Shown: piece after piece, positions 1 to 6,210 of the stretch
How positions within the stretch are numbered: position 1 is the stretch's first letter
How the letters are laid out: every line of letters starts with the position of its first letter
Source of the DNA: an uncultured Ruminococcus sp.
GTDB taxonomy: Bacteria; Bacillota; Clostridia; Oscillospirales; Ruminococcaceae
Direction: 5' to 3'
Assembly: GCA_945867875.1 (NCBI GenBank)
Contig: CAMBJF010000057.1
Location: 1-11,979 of the forward strand
Length of the DNA: 11,979 nucleotides
Made by a program: the position numbers and the translations under genes
The notes under the pieces: generated by a model
Database searches by the model: none
The model's input: the letters and a program-made list of their open reading frames with translations, nothing else
What the model was told of the DNA's origin: nothing

Positions 1-40
1 CGTAGCGTCTCGTGGGCTCGGAGATGTGTATAAGAGACAG
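1..40 (+). other. Nextera sequencing adapter (artefact)
   Basis: Bases 7-40 equal the 34-base Illumina Nextera read-2 transposase adapter, ending in the 19-base Tn5 mosaic end AGATGTGTATAAGAGACAG (22-40). Bases 1-6 (CGTAGC) match, from memory, the last six bases of the i7 index in primer N709. This is untrimmed library sequence, not part of the organism. Genomic sequence starts at 41, and the gene there is cut by the artefact. Confidence 0.97.
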
Positions 41-505
41 GCGCAGCTCGTCCGCTTCAAGGAGCACGATTATAAAGCTGAGATTATCATTTTGCAGAAA
101 TTCCGCAATGGGGAAAAGGTTTGGGAATATCTCGTATGCGGTCTCTTTTAGCGGCGATATGCGGCGGCTTTTTACCTCGCCCGTGTCGCCGTCAAGGATG
201 ATTATACGCTTCTTGGTGAATACGGGGAAAACCACCGTTACCCGTGAGACCGCAAGAAATGTTCGGAGCTTTTCTTTCAGCGATGAAAAATGTCCCGTCT
301 GTATCTCAATTATGCCGTTTTCGCCCACGATATCCGCAATATATCCGCCTATTTTCTGCTCCTGTGAATCGTGAAATGGCTCGTAGTAGTTTTTGAGCAC
401 GGCGTGAACGCTTTTCTCGCCCTTTGTGCCTATACCTTTAATAAGCCTGCCGCCCGAATAAACGGTGCGGCAGGCTTCGTCAAATCGTATTCTGTCGGGC
501 ATCAT
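41..505 (-). CDS. conserved hypothetical protein, 3' end missing; possible PD-(D/E)XK-like fold
   Basis: The reading frame starts at ATG 505-503 and stays open for 155 codons until it meets the adapter at 40, so the C-terminus is lost. The start overlaps the stop of the cellulase gene in an ATGA arrangement, which indicates translational coupling in one transcript; a second ATG follows directly at 502-500. I recall similar uncharacterised proteins in Firmicutes but cannot name a family with certainty. Residues 22-70 hold a suggestive pattern: a Gly-rich start followed by a helix with E30 (GEKSVHAVLK), then a strand with D58 (GGYIADIVGENG), then E67-I-Q69 (IIEIQT). E-D-ExQ in this order is what PD-(D/E)XK nuclease-like folds show, with Q in place of K. 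A hydrophobic strand-rich region (VTVVFPVF, RIIILDGDTGEV) follows. The nuclease idea is inference only. A strong hairpin lies inside codons 10-21. Confidence 0.8.
443..477. repeat. strong intragenic inverted repeat (hairpin)
   Basis: AAGCCTGCCGC (443-453) pairs perfectly with GCGGCAGGCTT (467-477), 11 bp. The stem continues with CCG (454-456) against CGG (463-465) across a single bulged T466, leaving the six-base loop 457-462. That is 14 GC-rich pairs within codons 10-21 of the minus-strand hypothetical gene. On the minus strand the right arm is followed by TTATTAAAGG, only a weak U-run, so it is not a convincing terminator. Confidence 0.7.
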
Positions 506-1686
506 TCTTCTGTGAAGGGTGCCATAAGTGCGGAGATGATGTCGGGATATCTCCACTCAAAGGTCTTTCTGTCGAAAAGTCCGAAATTCTCGCCGCCGCC
601 TACAAAAGCGTTGTTATCCCACCAGCAGATGGGAATGCCTGCATTGTGAGCGGCTTCGGAGTAGTATCTTGCACATTCGGAACGGGCTTCGGTGTTCATT
701 CTGTTTCGTGTGCCCATTTCGCCGATTATAACGGCTCTGCCCTTGTCAAGATATCTGTCCTTAAGGTTTGCCATAAGCATATCGATATCGTTGGTATCAG
801 CGGGATTGTCGGCACTCCACTCTGTAGTCGCCTGAGCGTTGTCCGCAAGGGCAAAGGTGTAGGGGAGATATGCGTGAATGGATACGATGACCTTGTCGTC
901 ATCGGGAACTGCGAAATCGTTCAGCACCTTGTCCATTGAAGATGCGGCGTAGGGTGTTACCATAAGGTGACGGAGCTTGTTGTTGCCGCCTGAGTTTCTT
1001 ACGGTCTCAACAAATGCGGCGTTCCAGTGGTTGATAACGTCTCTTGCCTCGTCATTGCCGCCGTTCCATTCCATAGGAGTGCCCTTAAGACGGGGTTCGT
1101 TCAAGCCCTCAAAAATGAGCTTTTCATTGTAATCCTTGAAATGGTCTGCTATCTGTGCCCAGAGAGCGGTAAGTATCTCCTGAGCCGCAGCCTCGTTTTC
1201 ATAGGTAGGCATATGCCATTCCTCGTGGTGAACGTTGATGATAACGAACATATCGTCATCAATGCCGTAATCAACTATCTCGTTTACTCTTGCAAGCCAG
1301 TCGGGGTCAATGGTGTAGTCGGGACCCTCGCCGAATTTGCCCTCCCAAGTGATGGGAACTCTCAGAACGTTGAAGCCCTGAGCGGCAACATTGTCTATCA
1401 TAGCTTTTGTGGTAACGGGCTGACCCCAGGCGGTCTCCCAGTCGGAGGGGAGCTCCGTGCCCTTGGGATTTGTTATAGTCGAGTCAAGGGTATTTCCCAG
1501 ATTCCAGCCTACTTTCATTTCCTTTACAAGTTCGGTGGAGGGGATATCTCTCATAGGCGCAGGCTCGGATACGGAAGTCTTGTCAGCATCTGCCGCACCG
1601 TCGTTATCGGAGTTATTTCCGCAGGCTGCAAAGGAAAACATCATTACGGCTGCTGCAAGAACAGCGGTTACTTTAGAAAATTTCAT
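502..1686 (-). CDS. GH5 endoglucanase (cellulase), lipoprotein
   Basis: A glycoside hydrolase family 5 beta-1,4-endoglucanase of 394 residues that should cleave cellulose, xyloglucan or mixed-linkage glucan outside the cell by the retaining mechanism. Residues 1-21 form a signal peptide (KFSK, a hydrophobic core, then FAAC) with lipobox cysteine C22. An acidic, low-complexity linker (23-50) leads to the catalytic barrel (about 52-390). Family landmarks visible: GWNLGNTLD (60-68), N-terminal LRVPITW (108-114), HH at 153-154, the acid/base E197 in FEGLNEPR, H271/Y273 in SIHAY, the nucleophile E323 in IIGEMG, and WW at 355-356. The block EWNGG..EARDVIN is typical of the GH5_4-like ruminococcal cellulases; the subfamily call is from memory. 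There is no carbohydrate-binding module or dockerin, so it is probably a membrane-anchored, non-cellulosomal enzyme. The start is supported by AAAGGACT just upstream. It lies 25 bp after nadA with no terminator between, and overlaps the next gene by four bases. Confidence 0.93.
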   Translation of the reverse strand: MKFSKVTAVLAAAVMMFSFAACGNNSDNDGAADADKTSVSEPAPMRDIPSTELVKEMKVGWNLGNTLDSTITNPKGTELPSDWETAWGQPVTTKAMIDNVAAQGFNVLRVPITWEGKFGEGPDYTIDPDWLARVNEIVDYGIDDDMFVIINVHHEEWHMPTYENEAAAQEILTALWAQIADHFKDYNEKLIFEGLNEPRLKGTPMEWNGGNDEARDVINHWNAAFVETVRNSGGNNKLRHLMVTPYAASSMDKVLNDFAVPDDDKVIVSIHAYLPYTFALADNAQATTEWSADNPADTNDIDMLMANLKDRYLDKGRAVIIGEMGTRNRMNTEARSECARYYSEAAHNAGIPICWWDNNAFVGGGENFGLFDRKTFEWRYPDIISALMAPFTEE

Positions 1687-1711
1687 AGCTTAAGTCCTTT
1701 CACAAATGTTA

Positions 1712-2632
1712 TTATGCCTGACCAAGTTTAAGCATCTCGTCAATGCAGACCTTGGCTTTAAGGCGTGTGTCCTCGGGGAGTATTATCTCTTCGCCGGCTT
1801 TTCCCTCAAGACAGTGGAGAACATCGGTGATAGAGGTTATCTTCATATTGTGGCAGAAGCAGTCCTTTGAGAGGGAGTGGAAAATCTTGTCAGGACATTC
1901 AAAGCTCAGGTGCTGGGCAATGCTGTTTTCTGTGCCGATGATAAATTCCTTGGCATCGCTCTTTTTGGCAAAGTCCATAATGCCTGTGGTGCTGCCCACA
2001 TAATCAGCCATTGCGGTAACATTGGGCTGGCATTCGGGGTGGAGGAGCACAAGTGCATCGGGGTGGGCAGCCTTTGCCTTTTCCACGTCCTTTACGGTGA
2101 GACGGGCGTGGGTGGGACAGCCGCCGCTTACGAACTTGAACTGTTTTTCGGGTATCTGCTTTGCAACATAGTCGCCAAGGTTGCAGTCGGGGATAAAGAG
2201 AATCTTGTCAGCGTCCATTTTTCTGATTATCTCAACAGCGGAGGAAGATGTGACGCAGACATCGCAGAGGGTCTTGAGCTCTGCTGTGGTGTTTATGTAG
2301 GCAACGGTCTTGTAGCCTTTGTACATCTCCTGAAGCTGACGGAGAATGTCAACGTCAAGCTGCTCAGCCATAGGGCAGCCTGCCTCTGGGCGGGGGAGAT
2401 ATACGTGCTTTTCGGGGGAAAGTATCTTGCAGGTCTCAGCCATAAAGCGGACGCCGCACATAATAACGCTGTCGCAGTCGGTGGCTGCGGCTTTTCTTGC
2501 AAGACCGAAGGAATCGCCTGTAAAGTCAGCCACTTCAAGGATATCGTGGGTCTGGTAGCAGTGAGCGAGAATGCAGACGTTCTTTTCTTTTTTGAGCTTG
2601 ATTATTTTTTCCTGAATATCTTTTAACATCAT
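1712..2632 (-). CDS. nadA: quinolinate synthase NadA
   Basis: Condenses iminoaspartate with dihydroxyacetone phosphate to quinolinate, in the de novo NAD pathway; cytosolic, with an oxygen-sensitive [4Fe-4S] cluster. From the chosen start the protein has 306 residues, the usual length of the short NadA class. Landmarks: LAHCYQTHDILEVADFTGDS (22-41), MCGVRFMAET with C59, PDCNLGDYVA (148-157), GGCPTHARL with C172, LLHPEC (196-201), IIGTENSIA (231-239) and the C-terminal cysteines C258/C260 in DCFCHNMK. C59, C172 and C260 (or C258) are the expected cluster ligands. The open frame reaches back to 2698, but those codons overlap the -35 box of the gene's own promoter. ATG at 2632 has GGAG nine bases upstream and gives the family N-terminus, so it is preferred; the adjacent ATG at 2629 is possible. 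nadB and nadC, its common partners, are not adjacent; the next gene downstream is a cellulase. Confidence 0.95.
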   Translation of the reverse strand: MMLKDIQEKIIKLKKEKNVCILAHCYQTHDILEVADFTGDSFGLARKAAATDCDSVIMCGVRFMAETCKILSPEKHVYLPRPEAGCPMAEQLDVDILRQLQEMYKGYKTVAYINTTAELKTLCDVCVTSSSAVEIIRKMDADKILFIPDCNLGDYVAKQIPEKQFKFVSGGCPTHARLTVKDVEKAKAAHPDALVLLHPECQPNVTAMADYVGSTTGIMDFAKKSDAKEFIIGTENSIAQHLSFECPDKIFHSLSKDCFCHNMKITSITDVLHCLEGKAGEEIILPEDTRLKAKVCIDEMLKLGQA

Positions 2633-2669
2633 TTTCAACAACTCCAATAGGAAAACTGTATTACGTTTA

Positions 2670-2698
2670 ATTATACCATTTATACGCTTTTTTTTCAA
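2670..2698 (-). promoter_or_regulatory. sigma-70 promoter of nadA
   Basis: On the minus strand, TTGAAA (2698-2693) and TATAAT (2675-2670) are separated by exactly 17 bases. A TGG directly before the -10 adds an extended -10 element. Transcription should start near 2663, giving a leader of about 30 bases before ATG 2632. This is one of the best promoter matches in the window and decides the nadA start. No convincing NiaR or other NAD-repressor operator was recognised around it. Confidence 0.8.
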
Positions 2699-2807
2699 GC
2701 ATATCCGCCATATTTTATTTTACAGAGAATTTACCCGGAACACCCGAAAAAACGGTAAAAATGTACAAAATCAGACATTATGTGAACCTGAAATTTACTG
2801 TGCCGTT

Positions 2808-2820
2808 TTTCTGACAGAAA
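2808..2820. repeat. 13-base palindrome in the nadA/dnaD-like intergenic region
   Basis: TTTCTGACAGAAA is a perfect inverted repeat, six bases each side of a central A. It lies about 54 bases upstream of the -10 box of the plus-strand replication operon and 110 bases upstream of the nadA -35. An operator is possible by size and place, but no regulator is known for it here. A looser pair, AAAAACGG (2748-2755) with CCGTTTTT (2803-2810), surrounds it. Nothing else recognisable was found in the 2699-2850 part of this gap. Confidence 0.35.
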
Positions 2821-2870
2821 TACGGGGCTCAAAACTATGCAAAATGGATATAGTAATTTTTTGAATGATA

Positions 2871-2879
2871 TGGTATAAT
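2871..2879 (+). promoter_or_regulatory. extended -10 promoter of the DnaD/helicase-loader operon
   Basis: TGGTATAAT combines an extended -10 TG with a consensus TATAAT (2874-2879). The position 17 bases upstream (2851-2856, TAGTAA) is a poor -35, as is common for extended -10 promoters. Expected start near 2886, with a leader of about 30 bases holding GGGAG (2905-2909) before ATG 2915. TTGAAT at 2861 is too close to act as the -35 of this box. Confidence 0.6.
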
Positions 2880-2914
2880 ATTATGATATAAACATAAAGA
2901 AAAAGGGAGAGCAA

Positions 2915-3961
2915 ATGGACTACAAAATAAACTGGGACTGCTCCGAGGGAGTTTTTGCAGTGCCCGACGCTGCGGCGGAGGGACTTAAGCTTGCTTCGGG
3001 AAAAGCGGTCAAGGTGCTTATATATTTTATGAAATATCGGTGTGCGCCGCAGTGCCCCGAGGATATCGGCGTGACCTCCGAGGACGTGGAGGACGCACTT
3101 TCCTACTGGGAGCAGCTTGGTGTGCTGAAAAAGGCTGATGAGGTCGGCAAGACCGTTCAGAAAGAGTCAACCGCATCTGCTGTAATGGCGCAGGAGCCTG
3201 TACAGCCTGTGAAGATAATTGCTCCGCCTCCTGCAAAAGCCCCCGAAAAGCCTGTGATAAAGCCGCAAAAGGCTCTTCTCCCCACGGAGATAGCGGAGCG
3301 CATCGCCGCTTCGGAGGAGATAAAATTCCTCTTCGAAAGTGCGGAGCAGAGTCTTGGGAGAATGCTCACATTCGACGATCAGCGGACTATTCTTTGGATT
3401 TATGATCATCTCGGAATGTCGGCGGACATTATAATAATGCTAATTGCATACTGCTGCTCGGTGGGCAGGAGCAATATGGCGAAGATAGAAAAAATCGCCC
3501 TTGACTGGCATGAGAAGAACATCACCACCCACGAGCAGGCTGAAAATGAGATACTTGCAATGCAGAAAGCCTTTTCATTTGAGGGCAAGGTGCAGTCAAT
3601 GCTTGGACTTCAGAGCAAGCTCACTGCTTCTCAGCAGAAATACATAAGCGATTGGGCGAAAATAAACGTTACACTTGATATGGTGGAGCTTGCCTATGAC
3701 AATGCTGTTAATGGTGGAGCCAAGCACTTATTCAATTATATGGACTCGATTTTGCAAACATGGCACAAAAACGGCATCACGAATGCAGAAGATGCGGCGG
3801 AGTATGATAAACGGACAAAGCCTGCAAGAAAACAGGAAAAGACAGTGAAAAAGCCTGAGCCGAAAGCCTCCGCTGCACCGTCATATGACCTTGATCTGCT
3901 TTTCGAGCACGCTCTGAACACTACTCCGACAGTTAAGAAAAACGGTGAGGAGGCGAGATAA
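2915..3961 (+). CDS. DnaD-domain replication protein
   Basis: A 348-residue protein of the DnaD/DnaB-like primosome family, which in Firmicutes helps open DNA and recruit the helicase loader. The N-terminal part (1-75) looks like a DnaD-type winged-helix region. A Pro/Lys/Ala-rich linker follows (about 93-122). Two tandem DnaD C-terminal (DnaB_2) domains come next: about 135-215 (IKFLFESAEQSLGRMLTFDD through ITTHEQAENEI) and about 226-300 (VQSMLGLQSKLTASQQKYI through ITNAEDAAEYD). The second carries the family's YxxxI..xxW signature as YMDSILQTW at 275-283. A basic, disordered tail (300-322) precedes a short acidic/hydrophobic end (DLDLLFEHAL, 325-334). The start has GGGAG five bases upstream, a little short but acceptable. 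It shares one base with the next gene (TAATG), and that gene's GAGGAGG lies inside its last codons, so the pair is translationally coupled. Confidence 0.9.
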   Translation: MDYKINWDCSEGVFAVPDAAAEGLKLASGKAVKVLIYFMKYRCAPQCPEDIGVTSEDVEDALSYWEQLGVLKKADEVGKTVQKESTASAVMAQEPVQPVKIIAPPPAKAPEKPVIKPQKALLPTEIAERIAASEEIKFLFESAEQSLGRMLTFDDQRTILWIYDHLGMSADIIIMLIAYCCSVGRSNMAKIEKIALDWHEKNITTHEQAENEILAMQKAFSFEGKVQSMLGLQSKLTASQQKYISDWAKINVTLDMVELAYDNAVNGGAKHLFNYMDSILQTWHKNGITNAEDAAEYDKRTKPARKQEKTVKKPEPKASAAPSYDLDLLFEHALNTTPTVKKNGEEAR

Positions 3962-4941
3962 TGACCCGTACCGAGATACGCCGCAAGGCAAATGATGAAA
4001 TGGAAAAACGCAAGCTCAGAGCCGAAAATGAAGCCGCCGCACGTCAGCGTGAGATATACGCAAAGATACCCGAAATTGAAGAGATACGCAGAATGTTGGC
4101 TCAGACTGCCACAGAGCTTACACGTATCATCATCACACGAAAAAAGGACTACAGGGAAAGCATTGAGCGGCTTAGGAAAAATAACCTTGACGGGGCACGA
4201 ATGATAGCCGAGCTTCTCAAAGCAAACGGATATCCCGAAGATTATCTTGAAGTGCACTACCGCTGCAATGAATGCAATGACACGGGTTTTACGGACAGGG
4301 GAATGTGCGATTGTATGAAGCGGCTCATCAGCAGGATAGCTTCCGAGGAGCTGAACCGCTCAGCCAATCTGCCCGATGCGGATTTTGCCCATTTCAGCCT
4401 TGATTATTACAGAGGGATAGTCATTGAGGGTATTGACTGTTACAGCCTTATGCAGAAAAATCTGAACTTCTGCACCGAATATGCACGGACATTTTCCGAG
4501 GGCTCGGACAGTCTGCTTATGCTGGGAAAAACGGGTGTGGGAAAGACGCACCTTTCAATGTCTATCGCAAAAGAGGTCATAAACAAGGGATATAACGTAA
4601 TTTACGGCTCTGTCATAAACATTCTCAGAAGCATTGAAAAGGAGCATTTCGGCAGGGGCGAAGAGGGCAGCGACACTCTTGAAAGCGTATGCTCCTGTGA
4701 CCTGCTCATATTTGACGACTTGGGCTCAGAGCACCACACTCCATTTTACGAATCCACCCTTTACAACATCATCAACACCCGCATAAACACGGGAAAACCG
4801 ATGATAATAAGTACTAATCTTTCAAAGGAAGAACTGACTTCCACTTATAACGAAAGAATTATTTCAAGAATTTTCTGCTGCTGCAACCTGTTGCTTTTTG
4901 CGGGCCGTGACGTAAGGCAGCTAAAGAGAATGAAAGGATAA
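3961..4941 (+). CDS. DnaC/DnaI-like AAA+ ATPase, helicase loader type
   Basis: A 326-residue ATP-binding protein of the DnaC/DnaI/IstB group, expected to load the replicative helicase together with the DnaD-type protein encoded just before it. Residues 1-95 are charged and helical. A cysteine cluster, C102-x2-C105 and C116-x-C118 in YRCNECNDTGF..GMCDCMK, looks like the zinc-binding element of the DnaI N-terminal region. The AAA+ core has Walker A GKTGVGKT (189-196), Walker B LLIFDDLG (248-255), sensor-1-like IISTNL (282-287), and an SRI segment (302-304) at the place of the arginine finger. The C-terminus (FAGRDVRQLKR) is typical for the family. An unusual run of three cysteines (306-308) follows the SRI motif. 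GAGGAGG at 3947-3953 lies seven bases from the ATG. IstB proteins share this fold, but no transposase is near, so the replication role is favoured. Confidence 0.9.
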   Translation: MTRTEIRRKANDEMEKRKLRAENEAAARQREIYAKIPEIEEIRRMLAQTATELTRIIITRKKDYRESIERLRKNNLDGARMIAELLKANGYPEDYLEVHYRCNECNDTGFTDRGMCDCMKRLISRIASEELNRSANLPDADFAHFSLDYYRGIVIEGIDCYSLMQKNLNFCTEYARTFSEGSDSLLMLGKTGVGKTHLSMSIAKEVINKGYNVIYGSVINILRSIEKEHFGRGEEGSDTLESVCSCDLLIFDDLGSEHHTPFYESTLYNIINTRINTGKPMIISTNLSKEELTSTYNERIISRIFCCCNLLLFAGRDVRQLKRMKG

Positions 4942-4946
4942 TTGAT

Positions 4947-5159
4947 ATGCTTACTGTACTGAAAATTAAATTTGATCTGCTGATGAAGTCACTTGACAAG
5001 AATGTGACTATCAAAAAGAGAGAGCTGCTTCTTGCGGTCATCGCTTCGGCACTGCTCGGAATCGTCCTCGGAGCAGTGTTCACTCCCAAAAAGACTATCA
5101 CTATCGGCAGCAACAACAGCGCCGACCACTACAATAATACCAATCCTGACGATGAATAA
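4947..5159 (+). CDS. small single-pass membrane protein, function unknown
   Basis: A 70-residue protein with one strongly hydrophobic segment (about 27-46, LLLAVIASALLGIVLGAVF) after a basic N-terminal part with several Lys/Arg, and a polar Asn/Asp-rich tail (54-70). By the positive-inside rule the N-terminus is cytoplasmic and the tail outside. The ATG is five bases after the helicase-loader stop, with AAAGGA inside that gene's end as ribosome binding site, so it belongs to the same operon and is its last gene before the terminator. I do not recognise a family. The tail could also be read as a secreted tail after an uncleaved signal anchor; no lipobox is present. A role in tethering the replication proteins to the membrane is only a guess from position. 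Confidence 0.75.
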   Translation: MLTVLKIKFDLLMKSLDKNVTIKKRELLLAVIASALLGIVLGAVFTPKKTITIGSNNSADHYNNTNPDDE

Positions 5160-5161
5160 TG

Positions 5162-5218
5162 ATGAATGATAAAAACGGCTTCGGTAATGAAATGCTCCGA
5201 AGCCGTTTTGTCATTCAT
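5162..5218. terminator. bidirectional intrinsic terminator between convergent operons
   Basis: AAAACGGCTTCGG (5172-5184) pairs with CCGAAGCCGTTTT (5197-5209) in a 13-bp perfect stem with a 12-base loop. Beyond a small internal bulge, ATGAATGA (5162-5169) pairs with TCATTCAT (5211-5218), adding eight pairs. Reading plus, the stem ends in TTTT; reading minus, it ends in TTTTTAT, so it can serve both the plus-strand operon ending at 5159 and the minus-strand gene ending at 5211. The minus-strand stop codon and last codons lie within the outer stem. Confidence 0.85.
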
Positions 5219-6176
5219 AATAGCAGGTGTAGAGAAAATCGTATATCATATCGAGGTTTTCCTCGCTGTACTCTGTTTCCTTTGACCACAAGCAGGCGCT
5301 TTCTTCAAGGCTCTGACTCGTGAATTTTGATATGAGAGCGGCACATTCCGCTGAAAATACCCCAAGGGCGGCTTTTAAGAAAATTTCCCCGTCATCGGCG
5401 GATTTCATAAAATATCGGAAAATATAATAGGTCAGCAGATTTTTATATCCCGAAAGCTCTCTTTCATCGGGAGCGGCATAAACGGGGGACAGCTCTGCGC
5501 AGACCTTTTCCCAGTGAGCATTCAGCGGTTCAAGGTAGGATATAAGAAAATGAACATCTTTGGCATATGTAACATTATGGCTGACGGCAGTTCTCACAGG
5601 CTTTGTGCCGAAAAGCTCTGCTTCTGCATCACTGCAACGTTTCAGCAGCATTTCGGATATCTCTGAAAAGCTCTTGCCCCGGCTTATTATCTCAAAAAGC
5701 TCCTCACGGATATGAAGCAGCCGCTTGTGAATATCTGAAAGCTCGCCGTCGCCCTCATCGGAGGAGAGAATGTGCAGTCCGAAAGGCTTTGTATCGCTTA
5801 TGATTATTCGTGCCGCTTCCTCGCAGCACAGCCCTATGCCCATTTCGCACCTGTCCCCGAACCATTGTCTGAAACGGGGGTGGAGGTGGCATATCTCGCA
5901 GAGCATTTCCTCGCCTCCCGAAAGAATGAGCCTGCAAAGGTTGCTTTCGTTCAGAAACGGACATCTGTCGTTCTCAGCAAGCTTGAAGCAGTCGGAGCCG
6001 TCCTCGGAGCGGGTTATGTTTGCTCTCAGCTCATTGCCTAAAGCGCCGTCGAGGGTCATATATTTACTGAGGGCTTCGCTGTCAATGTCAATCTCCCAGC
6101 CGATGCAGCAGTTGTCACGGCAGGAAGAGCCTATACAGCGGAAATTTTCGTAATAGTCGGGAACGTATATATCCAT
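5211..6176 (-). CDS. FliB-family cysteine-rich protein (annotated as flagellin lysine-N-methylase)
   Basis: A 321-residue protein of the family usually labelled flagellin lysine-N-methylase FliB, or putative metal-chelating protein. The N-terminal third has the family cysteine pattern: C14, C19, C23, C24 in FRCIGSSCRDNCCIGWEIDID, then C63, C72-PFLN, C81, C93, C96 before HLHPRF, C110, and C117/C118 in GIGLCCEE. Such spacing suggests an Fe-S cluster or zinc site; the exact reaction is poorly established for most homologues. The C-terminal two thirds are helical and less conserved. The frame reaches ATG 6224, but that start lies between the -35 and -10 boxes of the promoter at 6211-6239 and has no ribosome binding site. 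ATG 6176 has AAAGG ten bases upstream and gives the usual family N-terminus (MDIYVPDYYENF), so it is chosen. It is a single-gene transcript ending in the shared terminator. No flagellar gene is nearby. Confidence 0.82.
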   Translation of the reverse strand: MDIYVPDYYENFRCIGSSCRDNCCIGWEIDIDSEALSKYMTLDGALGNELRANITRSEDGSDCFKLAENDRCPFLNESNLCRLILSGGEEMLCEICHLHPRFRQWFGDRCEMGIGLCCEEAARIIISDTKPFGLHILSSDEGDGELSDIHKRLLHIREELFEIISRGKSFSEISEMLLKRCSDAEAELFGTKPVRTAVSHNVTYAKDVHFLISYLEPLNAHWEKVCAELSPVYAAPDERELSGYKNLLTYYIFRYFMKSADDGEIFLKAALGVFSAECAALISKFTSQSLEESACLWSKETEYSEENLDMIYDFLYTCYYE

Positions 6177-6210
6177 AACGGGGCTGCCTTTCGCATATTT
6201 TATATGTGTA

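Noticed and set aside
12..374. Plus-strand open frame of 120 codons at the left end
   Set aside because: Its N-terminus is translated adapter (the MCIRD artefact peptide), and the rest is the antisense of the hypothetical gene on the minus strand.
1027..2626. Long plus-strand frames of 234 and 249 codons opposite the cellulase and nadA
   Set aside because: They are antisense to two clear gene families, have no ribosome binding site or family resemblance, and their composition mirrors the real frames.
2633..2698. Longer nadA starting at 2698
   Set aside because: The extra 22 codons overlap the -35 and -10 boxes of the nadA promoter, and ATG 2632 has a proper ribosome binding site and the family N-terminus.
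2861..2866. TTGAAT as a -35 box for the DnaD operon
   Set aside because: It is only seven bases from TATAAT 2874; pairing it with later TATGAT or TATAAA gives 15- or 20-base spacing. The extended -10 explanation is simpler.
2699..2870. Possible riboswitch or NAD-repressor site upstream of nadA
   Set aside because: No known riboswitch core or clear NiaR-type repeat was recognised, and the region lies mostly upstream of the nadA transcription start.
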